Source: an uncultured Bacilli bacterium (GTDB lineage Bacteria > Bacillota_I > Bacilli_A > RF39 > UBA660). Taken from it: a DNA stretch of 26,617 nucleotides. The translations under genes were made by a program, and so were the position numbers. The notes below the pieces were generated by a model. It saw only the letters and a program-made list of their open reading frames with translations. It was not told where the DNA came from and did not search any database. The stretch covers positions 1-26,617 of the forward strand of contig CAKPQS010000019.1 of NCBI GenBank assembly GCA_934179675.1, read 5' to 3'. This document shows positions 13,904 through 21,621 of this stretch, one piece after another. Every line of letters starts with the position of its first letter. Position 1 is the first letter of the stretch.

Positions 13904-14347
13904 TTAGATCACCTCAATTGTTCCACCTAAGGCTTCTATTTCTTTTTTAGCTGTTTCAGAGAACTTATTAGCTTTTACAGTTAATTTTTTAGTTAATTTA
14001 CCATTACCTAATACTTTTATACCATCTAAACTATTTTTTACTACACCCATTTCTTTTAATAATTCAGGTGTAACTTCAGTTCCTTCAGCAAATCTTTCAA
14101 GATCACTTAGGTTAATAACAGCATATCTAATTTTGAATTTAGCGTTTGAGAAACCTCTTTTAGGTAAGCGTCTGAATAATGGTAATTGTCCACCTTCAAA
14201 GCCTACTCTAACTCCGCCACCAGATCTTGCATTTTGACCTTTATGACCTTTTCCACTAGTTTTACCTAGTCCTGAGCCAGTACCACGACCAACTCTTTTT
14301 CTTTCTTTAAAAGCACCTTCGGTAGGTGTAATATTATTTAATTTCAT
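13904..14347 (-). CDS. rplO: 50S ribosomal protein L15
   Basis: A 147-residue L15 that threads through domains of 23S rRNA and is needed late in 50S assembly. The Gly/Arg-rich N-terminal extension (RKRVGRGTGSGLGKTSGKG, HKGQNARSGGGVR) and GGQLPLFRRLPKRGFSN are diagnostic. Its ATG overlaps the stop of rpsE by 4 bp (ATGA), leaving no room for rpmD, which normally lies between the two. Confidence 0.98.
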   Translation of the reverse strand: MKLNNITPTEGAFKERKRVGRGTGSGLGKTSGKGHKGQNARSGGGVRVGFEGGQLPLFRRLPKRGFSNAKFKIRYAVINLSDLERFAEGTEVTPELLKEMGVVKNSLDGIKVLGNGKLTKKLTVKANKFSETAKKEIEALGGTIEVI

Positions 14348-14850
14348 AATATATCCTCTACTTTCTTACCGCGCATTTCAGCAACTTCTTCAACTGTTCT
14401 TTGAGCTTTTAAAGCTTTTAATGTAGCATAAGCAACATTTATTTGTGTTTTTGATCCTAATGATTTAGAGATAACATCTTTTACACCAGCAAGTTCAAGA
14501 ACTGCTCTTACTGGGCCACCAGCTTTAACACCAACACCTTCACAAGCTGGTTTTAAAAGTACACGACTAGCACCTTGTTCACCTATTGCTTCATGAGGTA
14601 TAGTTCTATTATCAACTAAAGAAATTCTTGTAACATTTTTAGTTGCAGCTTCAACTGCTTTTTTAATAGCATCTGGTACTTCATTTGCTTTTCCTGTTCC
14701 AAGTCCAACTTGTCCTTTACGATCACCAACAGCTGCTGTTACAGCAAAACGAAAGTGACGTCCTCCTTTTGCTACTTTGGTAACACGGCCAATGTTAATT
14801 ATTTCTTCTTCAAATTGTTTAGGACGTGGTTCTCTTTTTCTCTTTTCCAT
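14344..14850 (-). CDS. rpsE: 30S ribosomal protein S5
   Basis: A 168-residue S5 at the mRNA entry of the 30S body, involved in decoding accuracy and helicase activity. The double-stranded RNA-binding fold begins EEIINIGRVTKVAKGGRHFR; the loop where spectinomycin resistance mutations map is GGRHFRFAVTAAVGD. GEQGASRVLLKPACEGVGVK, KDVISKSLGSKTQINVAYAT and the C-terminal RGKKVEDIL follow. The N-terminus (MEKRKREPRPKQFEEE) is short. It is coupled to rplO by an ATGA overlap. Confidence 0.98.
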   Translation of the reverse strand: MEKRKREPRPKQFEEEIINIGRVTKVAKGGRHFRFAVTAAVGDRKGQVGLGTGKANEVPDAIKKAVEAATKNVTRISLVDNRTIPHEAIGEQGASRVLLKPACEGVGVKAGGPVRAVLELAGVKDVISKSLGSKTQINVAYATLKALKAQRTVEEVAEMRGKKVEDIL

Positions 14851-14861
14851 TTTGTCCTCCT

Positions 14862-15224
14862 TTAGAATTCTAAGCCGTTTTCACGTGCTGCATCAGCTAA
14901 TGCTTCAACACGTCCATGATATTGGTATCCACCTCTATCAAATACGACTTTGCTTATTTTTGCTTTTTTTGCTCTTTTAGCGATCAATTCACCAACTTTA
15001 GTAGCAGCTTCAATATTTCCACCATTTTCAAGTTTTAACTCTTTATCGATAGAAGAAGCACTTACTAATGTTTTATTAGCTTCATCATCTATTATTTGGG
15101 CAAAAATGTTTTTATTTGATCTAAACACATTTAATCTTGGAACTTCATTAGTCCCTTTAACAGATTCTCTAATTCTAACGTGTCTAGCAATACGTTTTTC
15201 ATTACGAGATACTTGTTTTATCAT
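14862..15224 (-). CDS. rplR: 50S ribosomal protein L18
   Basis: A 120-residue L18, which with L5 attaches 5S rRNA in the central protuberance. The basic N-terminus (VSRNEKRIARHVRIRESVKG), PRLNVFRSNKNIFAQIIDD and the end VVFDRGGYQYHGRVEALADA with AARENGLEF match the family over its whole length. An AAAGGAG ribosome binding site precedes ATG 15224. Confidence 0.98.
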   Translation of the reverse strand: MIKQVSRNEKRIARHVRIRESVKGTNEVPRLNVFRSNKNIFAQIIDDEANKTLVSASSIDKELKLENGGNIEAATKVGELIAKRAKKAKISKVVFDRGGYQYHGRVEALADAARENGLEF

Positions 15225-15240
15225 AAGTTATTCTCCTTTA

Positions 15241-15774
15241 CTATTTAGAAGCTTTCTTGCCTTCTTTGCGAATTATATGTTCGTCTTTATATTTAATACC
15301 TTTACCTTTATAAGGCTCTGGTGGTCTTACTTTACGAATATTAGCAGAAAATTCGCCAACTTGCTCTTTATTTATTCCTTTTACTGTTATTTCAGTATTA
15401 CTTGGACTTTCTACTGTAATTCCTTCTGGAATTTCCATTTCTACAGGATGTGAATATCCTGCTGTGATTACTAATGTTTTTCCTTTAACTTGGAAACGAT
15501 ATCCTACACCAACTGATTCTAGGCTTTTTTCGAATCCTTTTGTAACGCCTTCAATCATATTTTTGATATTAGCGTTTGCAGTTCCATGAAAGTTTTTATA
15601 TTCATCACTATTTCTAGTAATTTTTAATTCATTTCCTTCTACATTAACATTAATATTTGAATTTACTTCAGTAGAAAGTTCACCTTTTGGTCCTTTAACT
15701 GTAACATTATTACCATTAACTGATACTGTTACACCTGCAGGAACTGTTAAAATACGATTACCAATTCTTGACAT
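15241..15774 (-). CDS. rplF: 50S ribosomal protein L6
   Basis: A 177-residue L6 made of two related beta-alpha folds; it lies near the sarcin-ricin loop and the factor-binding site. It begins SRIGNRILTVPAGVTVSVNG and KGPKGELS, and the second repeat carries GYRFQVKGKTLVITAGYSHP. The conserved RNA-binding end reads IRKVRPPEPYKGKGIKY followed by a basic tail (EHIIRKEGKKASK). The length is normal. Confidence 0.98.
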   Translation of the reverse strand: MSRIGNRILTVPAGVTVSVNGNNVTVKGPKGELSTEVNSNINVNVEGNELKITRNSDEYKNFHGTANANIKNMIEGVTKGFEKSLESVGVGYRFQVKGKTLVITAGYSHPVEMEIPEGITVESPSNTEITVKGINKEQVGEFSANIRKVRPPEPYKGKGIKYKDEHIIRKEGKKASK

Positions 15775-15787
15775 ATATTTATCCTTC

Positions 15788-16183
15788 CTACCAAACGTAA
15801 GCTAATACTTCGCCACCAAGTGATAATTCACGAGCTTTTTTATCAGTCATAACTCCTTTAGAAGTAGAAATGATTGCTATTCCTAAACCGTTTAATACTT
15901 TTGGTACTTCATCAGCTTTTACATATACACGTAATCCTGGTTTAGAAATTTTCTTTAAACCTGTAATAACGCGTACTTTACTATCTGTATATTTTAAATT
16001 TAAAACAATAATATTTTGAACATTGTTCTTTTTGATTTTGTAATCATTTACAAAACCTTCTTCTTTTAATATTTTCGCGATTTCGATTTTTAAATTTGAA
16101 GCGGGTACTTCAACTTCCTTATCACGCATTTGATTGGCATTTCTAATACGTGTAAGCATATCGGCGATTGGATCTGTTACCAT
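15788..16183 (-). CDS. rpsH: 30S ribosomal protein S8
   Basis: A 131-residue S8 that binds the central domain of 16S rRNA early in 30S assembly; in E. coli it also represses the spc operon. The start is ATG 16183 (MVTDPIADMLTRIRNANQ), preceded by GGGAGGAAATATA; an in-frame ATG at 16201 lies ahead of that ribosome binding site and is rejected. Family motifs include LRVYVKADEVPKVLNGLGIA, IISTSKGVMTDKKARE and the C-terminal GGEVLAYVW. Confidence 0.98.
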   Translation of the reverse strand: MVTDPIADMLTRIRNANQMRDKEVEVPASNLKIEIAKILKEEGFVNDYKIKKNNVQNIIVLNLKYTDSKVRVITGLKKISKPGLRVYVKADEVPKVLNGLGIAIISTSKGVMTDKKARELSLGGEVLAYVW

Positions 16184-16211
16184 TATATTTCCTCCCTTCA
16201 ATTATCAAGAA

Positions 16212-16397
16212 TTACCAACTTGATTTAGTAACCCCTGGTATTTGTCCCTTATATGCTAATTCCCTAAAACAAATACGGCATATTCCATATTTTTTAAGTA
16301 CTGCATGTGGTCTTCCACATCTTTTACATCTAGTATATTCACGTACTTTGAATTTTTGGGGTTTATTAGCTTTCATTATCATACTTTTTTTAGCCAT
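16212..16397 (-). CDS. rpsN: 30S ribosomal protein S14, type Z (zinc-binding)
   Basis: A 61-residue short S14 of the 30S head. Two CxxC pairs (YTRCKRCGRPH and YGICRICFREL) form the zinc site, distinguishing this form from the long zinc-free S14. The end AYKGQIPGVTKSSW is standard. It lies between rplE and rpsH, as in Bacillus. Confidence 0.98.
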   Translation of the reverse strand: MAKKSMIMKANKPQKFKVREYTRCKRCGRPHAVLKKYGICRICFRELAYKGQIPGVTKSSW

Positions 16398-16405
16398 AAT
16401 TCCTC

Positions 16406-16945
16406 CTATTTCTTAAATGGCATACCGAAACCTTTTAAAAGATCGTATGCTTCTTCATTAGATTTAGCAGTTGTAACGAATACAATATCCATACCTCTAA
16501 CTTTAACAACATTATCATATTCAATTTCAGAGAATATTAATTGTTCTGTTAAACCTAGAGTATAGTTACCTCTACCATCAAATGCAGTAGAAGATATACC
16601 TCTAAAGTCACGAACACGTGGTAATGTAATACTGATTAATTTATCTAGGAAATTATACATATTTTCTCCACGTAATGTTACTTTACAACCAATAGCTTGA
16701 CCAGCTCTGATTTTAAATCCAGCAATAGCTTTTTTTGCTTTTGTTGCAACTGGTTTTTGGTCAGTAATTAACTCTAAATCTGTCATAGCAGCTTCTAATA
16801 ATTTACTATTAGAGCTTGCATCGCCACATCCAATATTTACAACTATTTTCTCTAATCTAGGAACTTGTAATACGTTCTTATAGCCATATTTTTCTTTTAA
16901 ACTAGGTATGATTTCATTATTATATACTTCTTTTAGGCGGTTCAT
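16406..16945 (-). CDS. rplE: 50S ribosomal protein L5
   Basis: A 179-residue L5, which binds 5S rRNA in the central protuberance and contacts S13 and P-site tRNA. Recognised by KEVYNNEIIPSLKEKYGYKN, VPRLEKIVVNIGCGDA, KAIAGFKIRAGQAIGCKVTL, LPRVRDFRGISSTAFDGRGN and the closing DLLKGFGMPFKK. The family's usual length; ribosome binding site GGAGGG before ATG 16945. Confidence 0.98.
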   Translation of the reverse strand: MNRLKEVYNNEIIPSLKEKYGYKNVLQVPRLEKIVVNIGCGDASSNSKLLEAAMTDLELITDQKPVATKAKKAIAGFKIRAGQAIGCKVTLRGENMYNFLDKLISITLPRVRDFRGISSTAFDGRGNYTLGLTEQLIFSEIEYDNVVKVRGMDIVFVTTAKSNEEAYDLLKGFGMPFKK

Positions 16946-16958
16946 ATTTTCCCTCCTC

Positions 16959-17267
16959 CTAACTTAATTTCTCATTAGATTTTTTTGTAACACGTACTTT
17001 TTTACCATTTTTATCAACTTCATGACCAATTCTTGAAGTTTTACCGCTTTTTGGCTCAACAATCATTGCGTTTGATGCGTGGATTGGAGCTTCACGGTCA
17101 ACAATACTGCCTTCGTTTTGTCCGTTTGGTTTTACGTGTTTTTTAACCATATTAACGCCTTCAATGACGATTTTGTTTTCTTGTTTTAATATTTGTGTTA
17201 TTGTTCCTTCTTTACCTTTGTTTGATCCAGATATAACTCTAACACGATCTCCTTTTTTGAAGTTCAT
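16959..17267 (-). CDS. rplX: 50S ribosomal protein L24
   Basis: A 102-residue L24, a primary 23S-binding protein that starts 50S assembly and lies at the tunnel exit. The KOW motif is KGDRVRVISGSNKGKEGTI; GVNMVKKHVKP and DREAPIHASNAMIVEPKSGK follow. An AAGGAGG ribosome binding site is present before ATG 17267. Confidence 0.98.
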   Translation of the reverse strand: MNFKKGDRVRVISGSNKGKEGTITQILKQENKIVIEGVNMVKKHVKPNGQNEGSIVDREAPIHASNAMIVEPKSGKTSRIGHEVDKNGKKVRVTKKSNEKLS

Positions 17268-17288
17268 TTTTATCCTCCTTCATGAATT

Positions 17289-17654
17289 TTATAACACTTC
17301 TTTAGCAAGTGATACAATTTTCATATAATCATCACGCAATTCACGTGCTACTGGTCCAAATATACGAGTTCCAACTGGACTCTTATCTTCTTTAATAATA
17401 ACGCAAGCATTATCATCAAATTTGATATATGATCCATCTGCTCTTCTTAGACCGAATTTACTTCTAACTACAACAGCTTTAACAACTTTTCCTTTTGCAA
17501 CTGTTCCGTTAGGAGTTGCTTTTTTTACGGTTCCAACTACTATGTCACCGATATTTCCAGTTTTTACTTTGCTGCCTCCTAGAACACGAATAACGCTTAG
17601 TTCACGAGCTCCAGAATTATCAGCAACTTTTAATCTGCTTTCTTGTTGAATCAT
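17289..17654 (-). CDS. rplN: 50S ribosomal protein L14
   Basis: A 121-residue L14 at the intersubunit face, a contact of L19, of bridges to 16S rRNA and of the silencing factor RsfS. Signature: MIQQESRLKVADNSGARELS, GDIVVGTVKKATPNG, RRADGSYIKFDDNACVII and GTRIFGPVARELRD. It is uninterrupted and of normal length. Confidence 0.98.
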   Translation of the reverse strand: MIQQESRLKVADNSGARELSVIRVLGGSKVKTGNIGDIVVGTVKKATPNGTVAKGKVVKAVVVRSKFGLRRADGSYIKFDDNACVIIKEDKSPVGTRIFGPVARELRDDYMKIVSLAKEVL

Positions 17655-17675
17655 TATAATTCCTCCCTCTTACAA

Positions 17676-17930
17676 TTATATTATAATTGCTTTTTCTACT
17701 ACTTCAACTAAACGATAGTGCTTTGTTCTTGAAAGCGGTCTAGTTTCAACTATTTTTACTGTATCTCCGACTTTAGCTTCATTATTTTCGTCGTGTGCAG
17801 CATATTTTTTAGAATATTTAACTCTTTTACCATATAAGCTATCTTTTTTATATGTTTCTACTAAAACAGTAATAGTTTTATCTGTTTTATCTGATACTAC
17901 TTTACCAACTAATACTCTTTTGTTTTCCAT
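17676..17930 (-). CDS. rpsQ: 30S ribosomal protein S17
   Basis: An 84-residue OB-fold protein that binds the 5' domain of 16S rRNA at an early step of 30S assembly. Motifs: ENKRVLVGKVVSDKTDKTIT, YGKRVKYSKKYAAHDE and GDTVKIVETRPLSRTKHYRL. It starts 1 bp after the rpmC stop, so the two are translated in tandem; its ribosome binding site lies in the end of rpmC. Confidence 0.98.
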   Translation of the reverse strand: MENKRVLVGKVVSDKTDKTITVLVETYKKDSLYGKRVKYSKKYAAHDENNEAKVGDTVKIVETRPLSRTKHYRLVEVVEKAIII

Positions 17931-17931
17931 A

Positions 17932-18132
17932 TTATTTTTCCTCCTTTAGTTCTCTTTCACGTAAGATTGTTTTTGCACGTGCTACTAAGGTACGTAATTC
18001 ACGAATACGTGAAGGTTTTTCAAGGTTACCTTTAGCTTGGTTAAATCTTAAGTTAAATAATTCTGCTTTGCTTTCTTCAATCTTTTTAAGTAGATCGGCG
18101 CTTGATAATTTTCTTAATTCTTCATTTGTCAT
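17932..18132 (-). CDS. rpmC: 50S ribosomal protein L29
   Basis: A 66-residue helical hairpin protein at the tunnel exit beside L23, near the docking site for nascent-chain factors. Recognised by TNEELRKLSSADLLKKIEES, ELFNLRFNQAKGNLEKPSRI and RTLVARAKTILRERE. Its ATG overlaps the TGA of rplP (ATGA), and it ends 1 bp before rpsQ. Confidence 0.98.
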   Translation of the reverse strand: MTNEELRKLSSADLLKKIEESKAELFNLRFNQAKGNLEKPSRIRELRTLVARAKTILRERELKEEK

Positions 18133-18557
18133 GCGACATCACCACTTTCTTCTTTTTTTACAAATTTACATGTTACTGGTAATTTATGCATTGCTAAACG
18201 TAATGCTTCACGAGCAGTTGCTTCATCAACACCAGCTATTTCAAACATGATTTTGCCTTTTTTTACAACAGCAACCCATAATTCAGGTTGACCTTTACCT
18301 TTACCCATACGAGTTTCTAGAGGTATTTTTGTTAATGATAAGTGTGGGAATATATTTATCCATACTTTACCGCCACGTTTCATATAACGTGTCATAGCTA
18401 CACGGGCAGCTTCGATTTGTTTTTCAGTAATCCAAGCACCTTCTAAAGCCATTAGACCATAATCACCAAAGCTTAAAGTTGTATTTCCTTTAGCTTTTCC
18501 GTCATAACGAAGACGATGTGGTCTTCTATATTTTGTTCTTTTTGGTATTACGCCCAT
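18129..18557 (-). CDS. rplP: 50S ribosomal protein L16
   Basis: A 142-residue L16 lying at the A-site side of the peptidyl-transferase region. The start at ATG 18557 (MGVIPKRTKYRRPHRL) follows GAAGGAGGTAAAGAAC; the longer frame to 18596 is only the end of rpsC read out of frame. Motifs include FGDYGLMALEGAWITEKQIE, ARVAMTRYMKRGGKVWINIF, RMGKGKGQPELWVAVVKKG and AREALRLAMHKLPVTCKFV. The gene overlaps rpsC by 32 bp at its start and rpmC by 4 bp at its end. It ends in TGA. Confidence 0.98.
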   Translation of the reverse strand: MGVIPKRTKYRRPHRLRYDGKAKGNTTLSFGDYGLMALEGAWITEKQIEAARVAMTRYMKRGGKVWINIFPHLSLTKIPLETRMGKGKGQPELWVAVVKKGKIMFEIAGVDEATAREALRLAMHKLPVTCKFVKKEESGDVA

Positions 18558-19209
18558 GTTCTTTACCTCCTTCTTTTTTACCAGGAAGTATTTCACCTTT
18601 GTAAATCCATACTTTTACACCAATTTTACCAAATGCTGTATCAGCTTCTTTATTAGCATAATCAATGTTAGCTCTAATTGTATGAAGTGGTATATTACCT
18701 TCTGAATATCCTTCACTTCTAGCAATATCTGCACCGCCTAAACGACCTGATACAGATGTTTTAATTCCTTTTGCTCCAGCTTTCATTGTATTTCTAATTG
18801 CTCTTTTTTGAGCAACACGGAATGAAACACGATTTTCGATAGCTGTTGCTATTGATTGTGCAACTAAAGCTGCATTTAAGTCTGGGTTTTTAACTTCCAT
18901 TATAGAAATTTGAATTTCTTCATTAACTAATTTGTTTAATTCTTTTTTTAATTTTTCGATTTCATCGCCACCGTGACCAATTACTACACCTGGTTTTGCG
19001 GTATTGATGATAACTTCTGTTCTTTTTTTGTTTCTATTGATTAATATACTTGAAACTGATGCTTCTTTTAATCTTTTACTTAAATACTTACGAATTTTTT
19101 CATCGCTTTGTAGATAATCTGCAAAATCCTTATTTGAAGCAAACCATTTTGATTCCCAAGTTTTATTAACACCCATTCTAAATCCTATCGGACTAACTTT
19201 TTGACCCAT
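18526..19209 (-). CDS. rpsC: 30S ribosomal protein S3
   Basis: A 227-residue S3 at the mRNA entry tunnel, part of the ribosomal helicase with S4 and S5. It has the N-terminal GQKVSPIGFRMGVNKTWESK, a KH domain around AKPGVVIGHGGDEIEKLKKE (the GxxG loop reads GHGG) and the C-terminal domain KGIKTSVSGRLGGADIARSE and KVWIYKGEILPGKK. After this the protein continues with a basic tail (EGGKEHGRNTKKNKI) that reads into the start of rplP for 32 bp, longer than the usual overlap. Confidence 0.97.
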   Translation of the reverse strand: MGQKVSPIGFRMGVNKTWESKWFASNKDFADYLQSDEKIRKYLSKRLKEASVSSILINRNKKRTEVIINTAKPGVVIGHGGDEIEKLKKELNKLVNEEIQISIMEVKNPDLNAALVAQSIATAIENRVSFRVAQKRAIRNTMKAGAKGIKTSVSGRLGGADIARSEGYSEGNIPLHTIRANIDYANKEADTAFGKIGVKVWIYKGEILPGKKEGGKEHGRNTKKNKI

Positions 19210-19221
19210 TAGGTTTCCTCC

Positions 19222-19557
19222 TTATTTGTTATCACTTACTACAATTGTGATGTGGCAAGTTCTTTTTTTAATAGGATCTACGTGTCCACGAGAACCAAAT
19301 TTCATTCTTTTCATTACGACTCCCTCATTCACGTAAGCTTCCTTAACTATTAAATTTTCTTTTTCTAAATTTAAATTATGTTCAGCATTTGCTACTGCTG
19401 ACTTTAATACTTTACGAATTGCACGCGCAGCATCTTTGTTTAAGTTAGATAAAATATTATCTGCTTCAACAACGCTTTTTCCACGAATAAGGTCAATAGT
19501 TAAGCGACATTTACGTGGTGCGATTCTAACTGTATAAGCGATTGCTTTTGCTTCCAT
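19222..19557 (-). CDS. rplV: 50S ribosomal protein L22
   Basis: A 111-residue L22 whose extended hairpin lines the exit tunnel, where macrolide resistance mutations map. Motifs: RIAPRKCRLTIDLIRGKSVV, AVANAEHNLNLEKENLIVKE and the hairpin region GVVMKRMKFGSRGHVDPIKK with the end RTCHITIVVSD. The length and spacing are normal. Confidence 0.98.
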   Translation of the reverse strand: MEAKAIAYTVRIAPRKCRLTIDLIRGKSVVEADNILSNLNKDAARAIRKVLKSAVANAEHNLNLEKENLIVKEAYVNEGVVMKRMKFGSRGHVDPIKKRTCHITIVVSDNK

Positions 19558-19580
19558 GCATATCCTCCTTTATGGTTTTA

Positions 19581-19850
19581 TTACTTTTGTTTTTGATCGC
19601 CGTGTCCGCCAAATTTACGTGTTGGCACGAACTCTCCTAATTTATGTCCTACCATATCTTCAGTTATATATACTGGAACAAATTCTTTTCCATTATGTAC
19701 TGCGAATGTTAGACCTATAAAGTCAGGGAAAATAGTTGAACGGCGTGACCATGTTTTTATTACTTCTTTTTTAGTAGATGCATTTGCTGCTTCAACTTTT
19801 TTCATTAAGTGTTCATCAGCAAAAGGTCCTTTTTTTAGACTTCTAGCCAT
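19581..19850 (-). CDS. rpsS: 30S ribosomal protein S19
   Basis: An 89-residue S19 of the 30S head, partner of S13 and of intersubunit bridge B1a. Signature: MARSLKKGPFADEHLMKKVE, IKTWSRRSTIFPDFIGLTFA, VHNGKEFVPVYITEDMVGHK and LGEFVPTRKFGGH. The gene starts 9 bp after rplB. Confidence 0.98.
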   Translation of the reverse strand: MARSLKKGPFADEHLMKKVEAANASTKKEVIKTWSRRSTIFPDFIGLTFAVHNGKEFVPVYITEDMVGHKLGEFVPTRKFGGHGDQKQK

Positions 19851-19859
19851 TTAAGATCC

Positions 19860-20693
19860 TCACTTTCTCTTACGTCCACGTATGATTAGTTTTGTTGAAC
19901 TTTTCTTATTCTTACGTGTCTTGTATCCTAATGCAGGTTTACCCCATGGAGTAACTGGTCCTTTACGTCCGATTGGCGCACGTCCTTCACCACCACCATG
20001 TGGGTGATCGTTAGGGTTCATAACAGATCCTCTAACTGTTGGTTTGATGCCCATGTGACGAGTACGTCCAGCTTTACCTAAATTAACTAATTCATGATCG
20101 GCGTTTCCAACTTCACCAATAGTTGCTCTACAACTTGATAATAGTTTACGAACTTCGCCACTTGTTAATCTTATTAATGTATATTTTCCTTCTGTACCTA
20201 ATACTTGAGCACTTGATCCAGCAGAACGAACTAATTGTCCACCCTTACCAGGTAACATCTCAATATTATGTATTAATGTTCCTTCAGGAATATTTGCTAG
20301 TGCTAGGTTATTACCAACTAAAATATCAACTTTTTCGCCACTAACGATTTTTGAACCAACTGTTAAACCTTTTGGTGCTACGATATATCTTTTTTCACCA
20401 TCAATATAGTTGATTAAAGCGATATTTGCACTTCTGTTTGGATCGTATTCAATGCTTGCTACATTTCCAACGATACCATCTTTATTTCTTTTAAAATCAA
20501 TTAAACGATATTTACGTTTTTCACCGCCACCGCGATGTCTTACAGTAATACGTCCTTGATTATTACGACCGCTATTTTTCTTTAATACTGTGAGTAATGA
20601 TTTTTCTGGTGTACTACTAGTAATTTCTTCATTTACTAAGGTAGTCATTCCTCTTAAACCATTAGTCATAGGTTTGTAACTTTTTATTGCCAT
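19860..20693 (-). CDS. rplB: 50S ribosomal protein L2
   Basis: A 277-residue L2, needed for subunit joining and placed close to the peptidyl-transferase centre. Motifs: IKSYKPMTNGLRGMTTLVNE, GRITVRHRGGGEKRKYRLID, SSAQVLGTEGKYTLIRLTSG and the universally conserved MNPNDHPHGGGEGRAPIGRK with the functional His, followed by GPVTPWGKPALGYKTRKNKK. The stop is TGA (19862-19860), which with rplP and secY shows that TGA is not read as Trp in this genome. Confidence 0.98.
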   Translation of the reverse strand: MAIKSYKPMTNGLRGMTTLVNEEITSSTPEKSLLTVLKKNSGRNNQGRITVRHRGGGEKRKYRLIDFKRNKDGIVGNVASIEYDPNRSANIALINYIDGEKRYIVAPKGLTVGSKIVSGEKVDILVGNNLALANIPEGTLIHNIEMLPGKGGQLVRSAGSSAQVLGTEGKYTLIRLTSGEVRKLLSSCRATIGEVGNADHELVNLGKAGRTRHMGIKPTVRGSVMNPNDHPHGGGEGRAPIGRKGPVTPWGKPALGYKTRKNKKSSTKLIIRGRKRK

Positions 20694-20711
20694 AATATAT
20701 CCTCCTTACAA

Positions 20712-20987
20712 CTAATTAAGTTCGATTGAACTACCCTCTTTTAGTGTAACAATAGCTTTTTTAACTTTGTTTGTTTTACCAGGATAGCGACCAACTCTTT
20801 TTTTCTTTGGTCTTACGTTAATTGTATTAACGCTTTCTACTTTTACATTGAATAATTTTTCAACAGCGTCTTTTATTTCAATTTTATTTGCTTTTACATC
20901 AACGCTGAATGTTATTTGATTATTTTGTGCTATCTCAGAACTCTTTTCAGTAATGATTGGTCCTTTAATAATGTCATATTTTTTCAT
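20712..20987 (-). CDS. rplW: 50S ribosomal protein L23
   Basis: A 91-residue L23 at the tunnel exit, docking site for trigger factor and signal recognition particle. Motifs: DIIKGPIITEKSSEIAQNNQ, TFSVDVKANKIEIKDAVEKL and VESVNTINVRPKKKRVGRYP. Its ATG shares one base with the rplD stop (TAATG), so it is translationally coupled to rplD. Confidence 0.98.
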   Translation of the reverse strand: MKKYDIIKGPIITEKSSEIAQNNQITFSVDVKANKIEIKDAVEKLFNVKVESVNTINVRPKKKRVGRYPGKTNKVKKAIVTLKEGSSIELN

Positions 20988-21610
20988 TATTTAAGTGCCT
21001 CCTCTACTTGTTTTAATGCTTTTTCTGTTATAACCATTTTATCAGATGCTACTATATCATAAGTATTAATTTCATCTGCAGATAATAACATTACATTGTT
21101 TAAGTTTCTTGTTGATAGGATTAAATTATCTGTTAATTCATCAGTAACTAATAAAACTTTTCCTTCTACATTTAAACCTTTTAACATAGCTTTAGCATCT
21201 TTTGTTTTATTGCTTGCTACATTTAAATTGTCAACAACGATTAATTCATTATCGATTACTTTATATGCAAGTGCTGATTTAAGTGCTAAACGTCTTTCTT
21301 TTCTATTCATTTTAAAACTGTAATCACGATTATGTGGACCAAATACTATTCCACCATGATACCATTGTGCAGCACGAATAGATCCTTGTCTTGCACGGCC
21401 AGTTCCTTTTTGTCTCCAAGGTTTGCGTCCACCACCACTTACTTCACTTCTTGTTTTTGTTTCAGCAGTACCTTGTCTACGACTATTTCTTGCTAAACGG
21501 ATAGCATCATATAAAGTTGTATCATTTGGTGTAATTCCAAATACTTCTTTACTTAAGGTAATATCATTTACTTTTTCACCTTTAACATTAATAACTGTTA
21601 CTTTTTCCAT
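20987..21610 (-). CDS. rplD: 50S ribosomal protein L4
   Basis: A 207-residue L4 whose internal loop reaches into the exit tunnel; in several bacteria free L4 represses the S10 operon by binding its leader. The tunnel loop is visible as GGGRKPWRQKGTGRARQGSI. Other motifs are YDAIRLARNSRRQGTAETKT, GGIVFGPHNRDYSFKMNRKE and RNLNNVMLLSADEINTYDI. A leader able to fold lies upstream of rpsJ, so autoregulation is possible here but not shown. Confidence 0.97.
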   Translation of the reverse strand: MEKVTVINVKGEKVNDITLSKEVFGITPNDTTLYDAIRLARNSRRQGTAETKTRSEVSGGGRKPWRQKGTGRARQGSIRAAQWYHGGIVFGPHNRDYSFKMNRKERRLALKSALAYKVIDNELIVVDNLNVASNKTKDAKAMLKGLNVEGKVLLVTDELTDNLILSTRNLNNVMLLSADEINTYDIVASDKMVITEKALKQVEEALK

Positions 21611-21621
21611 TTTATTACCTC

